Counted from the stretch's first letter, positions 39,281-50,475 are shown. The stretch: DNA of 64,000 nucleotides from Isoetes taiwanensis (GCA_021234155.1 JAJEKV010000033.1:7928635-7992634), one strand, 5' to 3'. Program-made: numbers and translations. The notes: generated by a model not told the origin, from the letters alone.

Positions 39281-39519
39281 GGTTGAGGGAGCAATTAAAG
39301 AGGAAGAAGTAGAGGAGGATGACTCGCAACAGCTCTATCCCATCCTTTTCATCAATGCAAGTCAGGAAAAACAAGTTAAAGAGGTAAAAGTAGAAAAGAA
39401 TGGTCATAGTAGAGTTTATGTTAGTGACATATTTAAGGAAGAGGATGAAAGCATCGTCATGAAATTCTTTGATGAGTGGAAAGATGTATCTGCTTGGGAT
39501 TACAATGAGTTGATTGGTG

Positions 39520-40197
39520 TTGACAAAAAAGTATATGAATTTGAAATTAATATCAAAGAAGGTATGAAGCCCGTTATGCAAAAACTTAGAAGGATAAATA
39601 TTGCATTGCTTGATCTCGTTAAAGATAAGTTATACAAGATGAAAGATGCAGGTGTAATATTAGAAATAGTGAACCCTTAGTGGTTGTCTTGCATTGTGCT
39701 GTTGAGAAAAAGAACAAAACTTTTAGAATATATGCATTGACTATAGAGATTTAAACAAAGCTATCAAAGAGTACTATTCTTTGCCTTTGTTGGAAGAAGT
39801 CTTACATGCTATTGCAGGTAAGGAAATGTACTCCTTTTTGGATGGTTTTTCAAGTTTTATTAAAAAAAGCATCAAGGAGGAAGATCAACCAAAAATAGCT
39901 TTTATCACACCTTGGGAAACTTTTGCTATGAAAAGTATGCAATTTGGTTTCATGAATGCCTCAACCACATTCCAAAGGGCAATGGACACCATATTCAAGG
40001 ATATGCCTTCGTCCCTATTTAGAATGTTCTTGGATGATCTATGTTTAGATACCTTTATTGAGAATCATTTTGATTATCTCACAAAACTTTGTGCTATGTG
40101 TAGAAAAGGGGGTGTGAGCTTGAATCCTAGAAAGTGCACGTTCTTGTGCTCAAAAGGAGACTTGCTAGGTTATGAGGTCCCAACAAATGGGCATTAA
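39520..40197 (+). pseudogene. Reverse transcriptase (Tat-like)
   Basis: Begins with the connection EINIKEGMKPVMQKLRRIN, continues with SFLDGFSSFIKK and FGFMNASTTFQRAMDTIFKD, and has the active site as MFLDDLC, with Leu replacing the residue before the Asp pair and Cys in place of the following hydrophobic. A stop at about 39,680 and others interrupt it. Confidence 0.8.
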
Positions 40198-40384
40198 AGT
40201 GGCTGAAAGTAAGGTAGAGGCTTTGAAGAAGCTTATGCTACCAAAGACTTTCAAATAAGTGAATAGTTTCTTAGGTATGAACAGCTTCCTAAGAATGTAT
40301 GTGCCTCATCACATATCATTAGCTCTATCTCAAGTCTTACTAAGGTGGGAAAGTTCACAAAGAGAGAGAGCAAACACATTCTAG

Positions 40385-40690
40385 TTGATCCTAAGTGTCA
40401 CCAAGAATGCCATAGGTTTTGCATTGCTCCAAAAGAATAGGATTGTCTCGTTTGCAAGCAAAATTTGGTCTGATACAGAGCTTAGGTTTTCTAGACTTGA
40501 AAAGAGCGCAACAACCCTCATGTTCTTGATTGATAGAAAAGGACACCTTCTCCAAGACAGTCACACCCAAGTATTCATGAGGCAGAATTCTATGTCTCTA
40601 CTCTTTGCAAAGAATCAGCTCAAAGCCAAGATATATAAGCGGGCTTGCAAGGTACAATCTTATGACATCAATATCAAGATGGAATGATCC
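40385..40690 (+). pseudogene. Ty3-type RNase H remnant
   Basis: The segment AIGFALLQKNRIVSFASKIW followed by RFSRLEKSATTLMFLIDR is the conserved centre of Ty3 RNase H. The flanks are degraded. Confidence 0.7.
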
Positions 40691-40852
40691 AAGTTCTTAC
40701 CTTCCATACATGCTTTTTGAACATGAAGATCAAGAAGATTTAGATAAGATTAATTCCTGCATTGGTACTAACTTGGTGGTCTCTTATGTGGAAGAGATAG
40801 ATTGGCAACAAGAGATTAGGAGATACTTGAAGCAAATGAGCTGCTACACAAC

Positions 40853-41763
40853 TTGAATGCCAATCAGCAAAGAAGATTCAAAGAAAAATGTGGCAAGTTC
40901 AGACTAATAGAGGATGTTTTGTGCAGGATTGAAAAAGAGGTAGATAATGAGGAAGCCAAGCTCTTCATTGAAGCCTACCATGAAGGAGTACATGGGGAAC
41001 ACTTTGCAGCTGATACAACAACCAAGAAAATCCTAAGGTCATGGTACTATTGGCCTACACTCTTCAAGGATTGTTATAATATCATCAAATGTTCCTCTTA
41101 CTATCGTCACATCTCCAGGGCCATTCCAAATATGGGGGCTTAGACTTCATAGGTCAAATAGATCCTCCTTCATCTGCACAATATGAGTACATCCCTATTG
41201 CCACTGACTACTTCATCAAGTGGGCGGAAGCAGTCCCACTTAGACAAGCCAATGCCTTGACCACTGCTAGATTTCTCCATGAAAACATTTGTACAAGATT
41301 TGGCATTCCTCACAAGCTAATATCTGATAGGGGAGGTCAATTCGTTAATCAAGTCATTGCTACACTACTTTCTACTCTCTAAATCCAGCATACCAAAAGC
41401 TCAGCCTATTACCCTCAAGGAAATGGTCAAGCTAAGTCTACAAACAAGGTACTCAAGTCTATTCTCCAGAAAACCATAAGCATCTCAAAGAAGGATTGGC
41501 ATGTGAAGCTTTATGATGCCTTATGGGTATACAGGACCACCACCAAGGCAACCACCAAGCATTATACTTTCAGCATGGTCTATGGTGTTGAATCCATTGT
41601 TCCAATAACGCTTGAGTTGCCCTTCTTGAAAATAGCACACACAATTAACTTGGAGATGGAGGATGCGTTGAAGGAGAGGTTTATCAAGCTGATGCATTTG
41701 GAAGAGCACAGATTTGAGGCTAAAAAATGCCATCCTAATCAAGAAAGCTTCAAGATACACTAA
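40853..41763 (+). pseudogene. Integrase (Tat-like)
   Basis: Zinc finger HEGVHGEHFAADTTTKKILR, then SYYRH in place of the second Cys pair; core with LDFIGQIDPPSSAQYEYIPI, ATDYFIKWAEAVPL, FGIPHKLISDRGGQFVNQV and a third segment LYDALWVYRTTTKATT. Stops at 41,143 and 41,382 break the frame. Confidence 0.8.
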
Positions 41764-41940
41764 ATAGCGGAGAATTGGTGCTCAAACAGAACAAGGCAAA
41801 AGAGAATAATGTTGCCAAGTTTGAGAACCTATGGGAAGGACCCTTTGAAGTGCTTGGAGTAGCAGGTCTATTTTTGAAGATAGGAAACTTCCAAATCCTA
41901 TAAACATTCGACATTTGAAGAGGTATTCACAGTAGTATGT

Positions 41941-44224
41941 TGCCTTGAGCTTGTTTGAGTAAAGTTAACTGCACTTAGTAAGTAGACTACATTAGATTAG
42001 AGTTCAAGTTGTTGCTGCTTATACTAAAAACAAAAAAGAAAACTAGCAAAAGGCACACCAGAAGGCTTTAGCAAGGCCAAACTGGTTAAGGCTTGGTCGT
42101 AGATTTAGGCTGCATTATAAACAGGATAAAAATATGTTTTCAAGCATTAGGCTTTAGCAACATGTGAGTATCAGAAATTTAGGGTTGTGCCATTAGACAG
42201 TGGTAATTGAAAAGTGCTTTTCGTATGTATTTGTGGTAAATTATTGTATTTGAAGACTAATTTGTATTTGGTAATTTTTTCTTTGTATTTCATTTGAGAA
42301 AACAATATTTCTTAGTTTTTCTTGACGTTCCCTACTTCATTTTTTGCGTACAAAAGCTTGTTGAAAATTGAATTGTAGAATCACAATATACATATTGCAA
42401 AATAAACCTTGTCACATTAGCGCGTTGGTTGTAGATATTAATGGATGCATGCATAAGTCATTGAACTTCAAAGGTAAATTGATGGTATCTCATAGTGCTT
42501 CAAAGGTATAATTGATCGCTCAAGGTTATTATTATTTTTTATGAAGTGTCCACTATTTGAGGGCTACTATTATGGACCTCCATGTTGCATGTGTTAAATC
42601 ATTTCGTGTAAGAAACGTAAGGAGGAACGTTAGCTCCCTCATAGAACAATAATGCGCAAACAAAACATACACTTCCCTGTTGTAACACTATTGTTGTAAG
42701 AAGATCTTAATAGTGAATGCGGAAAATGTACTTAGGATCTCTCTTTTTGCTGATCTGGAAATTACACGTGGATAGGCTAGGATTTTAGGAAAGGCTGTAG
42801 GCCCGGTAGGGCTGTGCCCAATCTATTCACAAAAGTTCCTTCATGTCTTTTGCAAACAGATGGCATTTCAATGTAGAAACCTTGGACCAAAGAATTGACA
42901 TCAAATAATTATACTTCCCCAAGTTTACCAATCAATGAACCAATGTATGGCTATACATGGTTTCAACTTATCAGCTCACATTGCATAATGGCAGCTAAAA
43001 TTTCAATGTAGAAACCTTGGACCAAGGAATTGACATCAAAGAATTATACTTCCCCAAGTTTACCAATCAACGAACCAATGTATGGCTATACATGGTTTCA
43101 ACTTATCAGCTCACATTGCATAATGACAGCTAAAAATGATACTCCCGGAATAACTTATAAGTGTAGCAATCCATTGCTTGGAAAACAGCTGGTGGTCTGG
43201 TCCTACAATAGCTGGGGTTGATTGGCTTTTCCCAACTTTCTATTCGATCGCATCCAGGGGAATTCCTTGCAGAGGAAAAATGCATTTCTATTTCAAGGAA
43301 CCCCTTAAGTAAAATGTGCTTTTGGTACCAACATCTGCTGTGACTAAGCATCATGTAGAAAAAAAGGTAACACACATTCTGTAAATAAAATATTCCAAGT
43401 TATCTGGCAACGTCCGCTAAGGGATGTAAAGAAACCCCATCTATGATCCAGATTATTTCCATATATACCAGCATATGTAATTCATGGAAATTATAGGAGA
43501 ATAAGCACATTTTTTGTGTTTTGAAGAATCCGTTTGCTGCTTCTCTGTGGAAATGAAAGGAAAACCCAAGTTATACTATGTTGACAAGCTTAAACAAGAT
43601 TCCTTATAAAAAGAAATGAGACTCCACATTTACAAGCTTACAAGGTTTTATATGCTATATATACCAAGAAGGATGTGAATTACATTTCAGAAGCTACAAT
43701 TCCATTTGACTTTATAATTCTACAGTTGCATCATGCCAAAATAGTGTTTATCTTGCAGTTATAGTTAAGTAAGACAATGCACTTTCAAAGGATTACAACC
43801 TCCAGAGTAAGCTTTACATATATCCACATACCATTTGCTTTGTCTGGTGGCTGAGGCCGTAATTACATGGAAACATGACTCTGTGAGTAATGTCTTGAGC
43901 ATGCAGATTCAGGGCCATTGCCATCAGTATTCCTGGTCAGTATAACTGTTTTCAAGCCAGCCAATCCCTGTGCAGCATAGCCAAACGCATAGCCAAACGT
44001 AGACATCGGACTTGTAATTAGTGTATTGCAGAAGGATACATATACTTCGAAGTGTTCACAGAAATACATCTTACCTTTGTTTGAAGCAGTGGGCAACTAT
44101 GGAAGAGATGAGTAGTAGAAAGCTCTTATCTCTGCACTGAAATGGAGAATGTACTTTGACAAGGCCAAGCTACCTCTAATGGTCCTTGGTATGGATAATC
44201 CAAAGCCAAAAACTAATATATTCA
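41941..44224. other. Retrotransposon flank and transporter-gene intron or 3' region
   Basis: AT-rich, with a 135-bp tandem duplication listed separately. A minus-strand frame at 43,863-44,096 has no identifiable relationship. Downstream exons of the amino-acid transporter would be expected here on the minus strand, but I could not identify them. Confidence 0.4.
42866..43135. repeat. 135-bp tandem duplication
   Basis: Two adjacent units (42,866-43,000 and 43,001-43,135) starting TTTCAATGTAGAAACC and ending GACAGCTAAAA or GGCAGCTAAAA. They differ by only a handful of bases, so this is a recent duplication. Confidence 0.95.
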
Positions 44225-44316
44225 TAGAGCTGCCCCAAAGATTATGAGTCCTATAGTTGTGCCAGCAGGGAGACTTAGCAGTGGAACCACTCCTAGATAT
44301 GTGCCTAGTTTCTTTC
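44225..44316 (-). CDS. Amino-acid transporter (LHT/AATL1-like), downstream exon
   Basis: After a good 3' splice site (TTTTTAATGCAG) the minus strand reads KKLGTYLGVVPLLSLPAGTT followed by IGLIIFGAAL. This matches the transmembrane segment of plant lysine/histidine transporter-like proteins around the AFGxKLG..L.LFP..YLSGGT..LIIxGGG region, directly downstream of the part encoded by the exon at 63,799-63,916. The left end is uncertain: the frame meets TGA just after GAAL without a clear donor, and a few residues expected between the two exons are missing. The gene may be damaged, or a small exon was not recognised. Confidence 0.6.
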
Positions 44317-44426
44317 CTGCATTAAAAAAGGAAACGTGTTACAAGAACATTCCCTCAGATCATGTGAATTTTTTAACGAAAATCATCCAATGTTTTATGC
44401 CCAAAGAATTCCATATCATGTCAATC

Positions 44427-44485
44427 ATTAGGGCGGATTTGGGGTCTGAAAATGGCCTCCTATCAGCCATTCCACGTCATATTTC
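44427..44485 (+). repeat. Left terminal inverted repeat
   Basis: Matches the right end (63,385-63,444) in inverted orientation. About 30 outer bases are identical, followed by a gapped match. Bases just outside (CAATCA) also pair imperfectly with the right flank, so the exact border could lie a few bases further out. Confidence 0.7.
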
Positions 44486-44869
44486 CGCTCCCTTTTTCCC
44501 ATGCCACCTAGGATACCAAACTCTCATAATTACAGATTTGCTTGGAATATTCTTCCGGAATAAGGGGGATTGCACATTCATGGCGCCATATGTATTTAAT
44601 TCTGTTGGTTGTCAGACGGACTGATGCAACACGTGGCGCTTCTAAAATGCCACTTGCATTATAGCATACCGGCAACTCATGACGGTGTCTCTTGGTAAGC
44701 GTGCGCGTCACCGCCTTCTACATTTCAAAAGTTGAATGTGTAGGTTGAAGCTTTGTATCAGATCAGACTTTCATTTCGGTGTATGCCGCGGCTGCGCCTT
44801 TAACCGATCTTCACTTCATCCTAATACAAAGCTTCCCCCCCTACAATTCAAATTTGAATTTGCTTAATG

Positions 44870-44877
44870 TATAAAAG
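44870..44877 (+). promoter_or_regulatory. TATA box of the left promoter copy
   Basis: TATAAAAG in the same context as the one at 46,882, followed about 160 bp later by ATGGAAG without an extended reading frame. Confidence 0.5.
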
Positions 44878-45234
44878 CATGGATTGTAGGAGAATGGACT
44901 TTTCGATTTCCATATGCACGTTGCAAATTTCAAAAACGAAGTTAGTATGCGGACGTTCGCTCACCACACGGCGAATTGTGTTAGGGCATAAAAATACCAC
45001 ACCTTGATTTCGGCGGCGTCGCGATCTACACGATATGGAAGTTGCTTGTTGTCAAATTAAACTTAAACACAAGTGAGGTCGGCACTTACGTGGTTTTCTC
45101 GAGGAGGGTTTGGAGTGTTTTTTTTTAAATCCCAATTATCGACATAGTGTGACGTAGCATCTTGGTATTAAATAGTATGTTAAATTCGAATTATATCGGT
45201 GTTCATTTTCTGGTTAAACTCAAATCATATAGGT

Positions 45235-45342
45235 TTAGGAATAAGGTTAAAAAAGGAAGATATTGGCTATTTAGGAATAAGGTTAAAAAAGGAAGATATT
45301 GGATATTTAGGTATAAGGTTAAAAAAGGAAGATATTAGATAT
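45235..45342 (+). repeat. Three tandem 36-bp units
   Basis: Units at 45,235, 45,271 and 45,307, each TTAGG.ATAAGGTTAAAAAA plus GGAAGATATT-like sequence. They lie about 190 bp upstream of the orfA start and could be regulatory. Confidence 0.9.
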
Positions 45343-45534
45343 GGCTCAAATTTGAGATATGCACATAATGGCATGTAATGATGGTTGATAGGACTGGAAT
45401 ACTGTGAATCATTCCTCACGATTTTCACGTCTAATCCAAAATATATCTATTCCAGCCCTAGATTGGCCCATTCTCCCCCCAATCTCCGCCCAATCTTTGC
45501 TAGATCCTCCGCCCAATTTCTCTAGTCCATCGCC

Positions 45535-45964
45535 ATGAAGAGATCAGCTACGGAAGAGCCGGAGGTGTCCTCCAAGAGGCGCCTATTACGGCTGGAAGAG
45601 GTGTTCCCTCCGCAGTTCCCTCCGCTGCCCACGGTTCTTGCTCTGAATGCCTCTGATTCCTCTGATTCCTCTGATTCCTTTGACGAGGAATCGAGAAATG
45701 AGGAATCGAGAGAAATTTCGAGCGAGGAGTTCATCACGGTGTGTTCTTGAAGGCTGGATAGGAGATTCTTCAAAAATGAGTGGTCACCGGACGGAGAAGA
45801 AGCCGAAGATGATGAAGAAGATGAAGAAGTTGAAGACGAATCTGCTGACTTCGAGGAGCTCATGGCGTTAGTTCATGGTACATGCATGTTTTCTTTCTTT
45901 TCTTAAGCATTCAACTAACGGTTATTTCTTATTTTTTTTTGCAGATGATGAAGCAGATGAATGA
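45535..45964 (+). pseudogene. orfA: small acidic protein with one intron and an in-frame stop
   Basis: Starts ATGAAGAGATCAGC and encodes a basic N-terminus (MKRSATEEPEVSSKRRLLRL) resembling a bipartite nuclear signal, then a Pro segment and SSDSSDS runs. TGA lies at 45,748-45,750. The same frame then continues with LDRRFFKNEWSPDGEEAEDD and ends in a strongly acidic tail. A short intron (45,878-45,944, GTACAT...TTGCAG) joins CAT-G to AT-GAT and closes at TGA 45,962-45,964. The whole would be about 120 residues and nuclear, with the composition of an acidic chaperone or regulator. The internal TGA means either a disabled gene or a sequence error. Confidence 0.5.
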
Positions 45965-46881
45965 AATTTGTTAGGGCAGAGCACCTCTTATTTTTTTTTC
46001 CTTGTTCTTAGTCGAGCTTGCCTCCAGCTTCTTACCATATGACTGCAAGCCTCCGGGCTTTTTTGTTGTGAATAGTTGAAGCCTCCGGGCATTTAAATTT
46101 ACAAAATGATGTAAAACCATACGGCCATAAAAAATTTTGAATGTAAAAAGTTTTTGCTTCTAATTCCATTTGAATACCTAACTTTTTTTTTACTGTACAT
46201 GTGTTACCACTCTTAAGTACATAAGTCATCATCCCTTTTCAAAGAGCATATTATTTTTCAAGGATCACACCAAGCGAATAGTACATATGCAACAAAAATG
46301 GAACACACTAAATTCGCATCGTGTGATCCACTTTCTTATTTGTTGTCAAATTAAAACTAAACACAAGTCCCTCGTCAATAGTCTCCCATTTGCATATAAA
46401 ATATCTATCATTCCAAGTTATATTATGTTTTATGAACTAAAATGGCCTCCTATCAGCCATTCCACGCCATATTTCCGCCCCTTTTTCCCGTCGATTTGCT
46501 TGGAATATTCTCCTAATAAGGGGAATCGCATATCTATGGCGCCATATGTATTTAATTCTCTTGTTGTCAGACAGATTGACGCAACACGTGGCGCTTCTAA
46601 AAAGCCACTTGCATTATAGCATACCGGCAACTCATGACGGTGTCTCTTGGTTTGTCAGATACCAATCATGCGCATCACCGATTCTTGTCTTGCCCTATTT
46701 TCATTTAGAGTCCATTCCCGCCTTCTACATTTCAAAATTTGAATGTGTAGGTTGAAGCTTTGTATTAGACTTTCGTTTTCGAGGCCTGCGATTAAGCCTT
46801 AAAAGTTCGTGAATCGGGATCTTTACTTCATCCCAATACAAGCTTCCCGCCCCTACAATTCGAATTTTGAATTTGCTTTTG

Positions 46882-46889
46882 TATAAAAG
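46882..46889 (+). promoter_or_regulatory. TATA box of orfB
   Basis: TATAAAAG, 150 bp upstream of the orfB start and conserved in the duplicated copy at 44,870. Confidence 0.6.
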
Positions 46890-47036
46890 CATGGATTGTA
46901 GGAGAATGGACTTTTCCATATGCACGCTGTAAATTTCAAAAAACGAGGTTAGTACGGATCGAGCCTCAAACGAAGCGAATTGTGCTGGGGCATACAAATT
47001 GTACACATTCATTTCACGTAGTGCGATCCACGCGGT

Positions 47037-49682
47037 ATGGAAGCTCCAAATGATGTGTGGATAAGGATCCAACTGACTCAGGAATATGCTCCGGTCTTCA
47101 ATCGCAAAAAAAAGGTCTAAAAATAAGAACTTAGACCTCGACATGTTGCGCCTGCGTGCTCAAAAGTATCGACATCCGGGCGGATGGCGCTTTATATCCA
47201 TTGATCCGTTGAGTGGCGGGAAACCGCCATTTCGGACGCTTCAAGTTTAGTCCGATTTTGTGGTGACGGTAACTCGGCCTCTTGGGATATTGTGAGAGAT
47301 TGAGAGATGAAGGTATTCGAATCGAATACGCCTCCTTGAGATGAGCCGCCTCGATTGTCACAAGAGAATTATAACTTAAACCAGCACTCTTTTTTCTCTC
47401 GCTTCATTACTCCACCGTGATGAAGGAAAGGAATGACGGCTTGGGAGGGAAACTTTTTGAGATACGAAGTGGAGAAGTCCAAATTGGTGATAGGGCAGCT
47501 GCAAGAAAAAGATCCAAGAGCTCGAAAGAGCAAACTTTGGGCTTCAATGTAGGTTAAAGAATTTGAAGAAAACACCCCTTGGCTTGCGAGAAAGGAAGAA
47601 GCATTATCGAATCGATAGAGGAACCGAAGTTTGGATCAGGTGCATTCAGACGCCAGGTCACGCCACAAGGTCCGTTTACAACACTAGCAAAGGCCGGTTA
47701 AAACTGGGAAACTAGAAGCAATCTTGGTTACGTAGTGAAGAACCTAGCGGCGAACGGGGAGATAGTGGACATGATTTGTCAGCCCTACAACTCTCCTCTC
47801 AAGAAGATGGTATTGGAAATGGTACTAGGGGAGATCTACAAGAAGTTAGAAGCTTACAGATGTACTGATCGCTTGTGATGATGTAGGCATCGGTGGGCTT
47901 GGTTACCGTTCTCTATTCAAGCCATTCCACGAAGCGTTGAAAAGAATGGGCACAAAAAAGTATTCGCTCCACGTCCACAAATTGTCGAGAATACAAGGGT
48001 TACTAGGACAAAGATGGTGTATGCCATATTAGGAGAGATGCACCACGTTGAATGTCTTTGGTCCCGCCATAGCCATAAAAGATAAGAATGGCAAGGATTG
48101 TTGTGATATAGTTGGAATGAATGAACGCAATAATCTTTGGGTTGACCTCGGTTACTCTCTTACAATTCCTTGTCAAATATTATGACTTAACAATTCACGT
48201 AAAACTAATGGTGAGATTGAAGTTTGCATAAAATTGGATGAAATGGAACTGACCAAGTTTGAGAAGTATGAGAGGGTATCCGTTGTCATCATGAATAGAG
48301 CAATTGAGAATGCAATTGCACATGCTAAATCAAAGAGCAACAAGAATAACAAAAAAAAGATGTAGAGGTGACTTTGACAAGGAGAAGAAGCGTCTATGGA
48401 AAAATGGTTCTCATGTCAATCAAGATGACACCTGGTGGTTAGGTCTCTTTAAAGTTCAGAAAGAAACCCACGAGGTTTTGAAATGGGTGTTCAATCAAAC
48501 CCGACATCCCGAGTCTAATATCTAGATTCGAGGGAGGGAAAAATTGCAAGTAGATCACTATGGATCTTACAAAGTAATTTTTCACTTGGCGTCCCGATTT
48601 AAAAACCGAGAAAGCAATGTACAACATAAGTGGAGGAGGACAAGGAACATGCAAAAGTTGTCTGCATCTTTGCAATCATGCAAGGAAGTCAAGTCTTGGG
48701 AAGATCTGTTTCAACCTTGTCCCTTAACCAAGCAAATGCTCCTAATAGAGGAGAAGAAGATCCCAAGTTCCATGGCATTTTCCCCATTCCATTAGAGAGG
48801 GTTCATATCTCGCACTTTGCACGGCTTTGTGAGAATCATCGACAAGATGATATTTTTGAGTCTGCAGATTATTGTGGAACATTTCGAGACAAGAAGAGAA
48901 GAGAGGAAGGAATTCGAGAGTTGAACATGTTCTATCGTATGCGAGTTTGCATGGTGGCAATGTAAGATTAGAGCTTCGATGAGAAACGGGCGGGAAGAAC
49001 AAGTGTGCCTCGTAAGGTGTCAATTGGAGGGATGAAAGCTCGGCGCTTCATAAAGAATCATAGAGAGGCTCTGAACGGAAACCAGATGGGAGAAAAGGTC
49101 TATGAATTTGGAAAATTGCTGGTTGATGCGGAGCAGGACCGCATAGATGGCGTTCGTTCGGCATTGAGGAAAAAAAAAGCATGGGATGCATTGTCTGAAT
49201 TGTTCCCATACATTCAGAGAATGGACCTCACAAGAGAAGATGCGTAAAATGTTCGTGTGCCGAATAACAAATTTATTAAAGCTTTCATAGACGCATGGGG
49301 AGAGAGTGAAGTCACGACTACTTGCACATCTTTTGGGCTCATGCACCTTGGTTTTTAGGAAGTATGGAAGCCTAGCAAAGTGGAGTGCACAAGGCATGGA
49401 GAAGTCGCGATAAACAAGCTAAAATAGCCTTTCATCGTAACACTCAAAGAGGGGTGGAAATGTGGGAACCAACCCTCTAAGACGGATGATGAGTGGTTTT
49501 ATAGAAGGGCGATGGCTAAATACGACAAGAAGGTCGCTTTAAGGAGCAACCCAGAAGTCGTAAACACCATTGGCATAATGCTGAAGAGAAAACGGAAAGT
49601 TGCTTGGCAAAATTCTAGGGCCCCACTAGCATCGCAACAGTGGAGATCTAAGAGACAAAGAATCGGTAAAGTATACTTGTAA
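47037..49682 (+). pseudogene. orfB: long unrecognised protein, frame broken
   Basis: Coding character runs for 2.6 kb on the plus strand but switches frame many times. Recognisable stretches in order: MEAPNDVWIRIQLTQEYAPV, KYRHPGGWRFISIDPLSGG, a coiled-coil-like IQELERANFGLQCRLKNLKK, YRSLFKPFHEALKRMGTKKY, EVCIKLDEMELTKFEKYERV, FDKEKKRLWKNGSHVNQDDT, HGIFPIPLERVHISHFARLC, SALRKKKAWDALSELFPYIQ and a basic C-terminus (KRKRKVAWQN, SKRQRIGKVYL) with TAA at 49,680-49,682. If intact it would be roughly 850-880 residues, the largest product of the element. No family is recognised. Breaks often fall beside CG sites or A runs. Palindrome 49,695-49,762 lies 13 bp after the stop. Confidence 0.5.
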
Positions 49683-49694
49683 TGTGTAGCATGT

Positions 49695-49762
49695 TCACAC
49701 GACGCCTTGAAGTACTTGCCTCCAACCTTGTTTGCACAACCCAGCTTCGGCGTCGTGTGATC
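49695..49762. terminator. Palindrome between convergent orfB and orfP1
   Basis: Arms TCACACGACGCC and GGCGTCGTGTGA with a loop of about 44 bp. It lies between the stop of orfB (49,682) and the stop of orfP1 (49,919), where a shared bidirectional terminator or 3' processing hairpin would be expected. The terminator role is inference. Confidence 0.4.
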
Positions 49763-49918
49763 TTATTTGTATCATCACGGCGCCGAATGATTGGAGTTCG
49801 CTATTGCTTGCATTTATGTGGCTTCGCGTAAGTGAAGCTTTACAAGATAATAATAAAAAAGGGTTACTTTTGATTAAAGTTGTGAAAGATGTTACATTGA
49901 AAAACAAAATACAACGAC

Positions 49919-50392
49919 TCATTGTTGCTCCAGTGCGAGCTCTTCTTCATTATCTTCATCATCATCATCAGCTCCGTCCTCGTCTTCGTCTTCATCTCTT
50001 CCCCTCAAGCGAGCAATCACCCTATCCAAACGTTCCTCCAATCATCCCACCATCTCTTTGTACATGTCCCGCTCTGTCCCAATAGCACAACGTGTTCTTA
50101 CTGCTGAATTAGCATCCTCGCTTGCCGCCATAACCACCTCGGTCGCGGTTGTTGGGGCATGTCATCCTGTCCGACCTTCTATTCAACCGCTTTGATTTGC
50201 CTCTCCGGCTACGAAGCATGAGAAGGTTGAATTCATTCTCTTCTTCTTTTCTGGCTGAATTGTAACGGCGTTTTCCTTTAGAAGATCATCTTGCTCCTTC
50301 AACCTCTTCATTAGAACACCCAACACTATGTCGGAAGGGAGTTCTATCCTCTTCGCGTTTTCCATTATCGTGGTTGAGGATGTGGAGGCCAT
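49919..50392 (-). pseudogene. orfP1: short protein with LPSDI motif and acidic tail
   Basis: Start MASTSSTTIMENAKRIELPS (ATG at 50,392), then DIVLGVLMKRLKEQDDLLKE, a predicted coiled coil. After frame breaks near 50,185 and 50,080 it continues LEERLDRVIARLRGRDEDED and ends in an Asp/Glu-rich tail at TGA 49,919-49,921. If intact it would be about 157 residues. It is the most diverged member of the P family. A TATA motif lies at 50,476-50,484. Function unknown; the acidic tail and coiled coil suggest a structural or nucleic-acid-binding-partner role only. Confidence 0.5.
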
Positions 50393-50475
50393 AGATGACA
50401 AATGGGAGGGACATTAAGATTATAGAAGTGAGGAGCAAAGACTCTAACCGGCGGAAGGAGCACATGCAAGGACCT

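Larger units (their letters stand above)
38100..41940 (+). mobile_element. Decayed Ty3/Gypsy element with an RNase H upstream of RT
   Basis: Order on the plus strand: protease-like region (about 38,493-38,860), a cellular/archaeal-type RNase H (38,868-39,280), RT (39,520-40,197), a second, Ty3-type RNase H (40,385-40,690) and integrase (40,853-41,763). No LTR pair, primer-binding site or polypurine tract was found. Multiple stops interrupt it. The dual RNase H suggests the Tat lineage (Ogre/Retand and relatives), but in described Tat elements the extra RNase H normally follows the first one. Confidence 0.8.
44449..47050 (+). repeat. Direct repeat pair, about 600 bp each (44,449-45,060 and 46,437-47,050)
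   Basis: Both units start AAAATGGCCTCCTATCAGCC, share GGCGCCATATGTATTTAATT, then CACGTGGCGCTTCTAAAA, CTCATGACGGTGTCTCTTGG and a TATAAAAGCATGGATTGTAG block, and end shortly after a GATATGGAAG- or GGTATGGAAG-type start codon. The left unit begins within the TIR; the right unit immediately precedes orfB. They look like a duplicated promoter and leader, with the left copy now detached from its gene. Confidence 0.8.

Noticed and set aside
45522-45863. Ser-rich minus-strand frame of 113 codons
   Set aside because: It is the complement of the Ser/Asp/Glu-repeat coding region of orfA; low-complexity composition explains the open frame.
46725-47144. 139-codon minus-strand frame
   Set aside because: It lies across the duplicated promoter and the start of orfB. 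The plus strand shows better coding content there and a conserved TATA box in both repeat copies, so the minus frame is probably a shadow.
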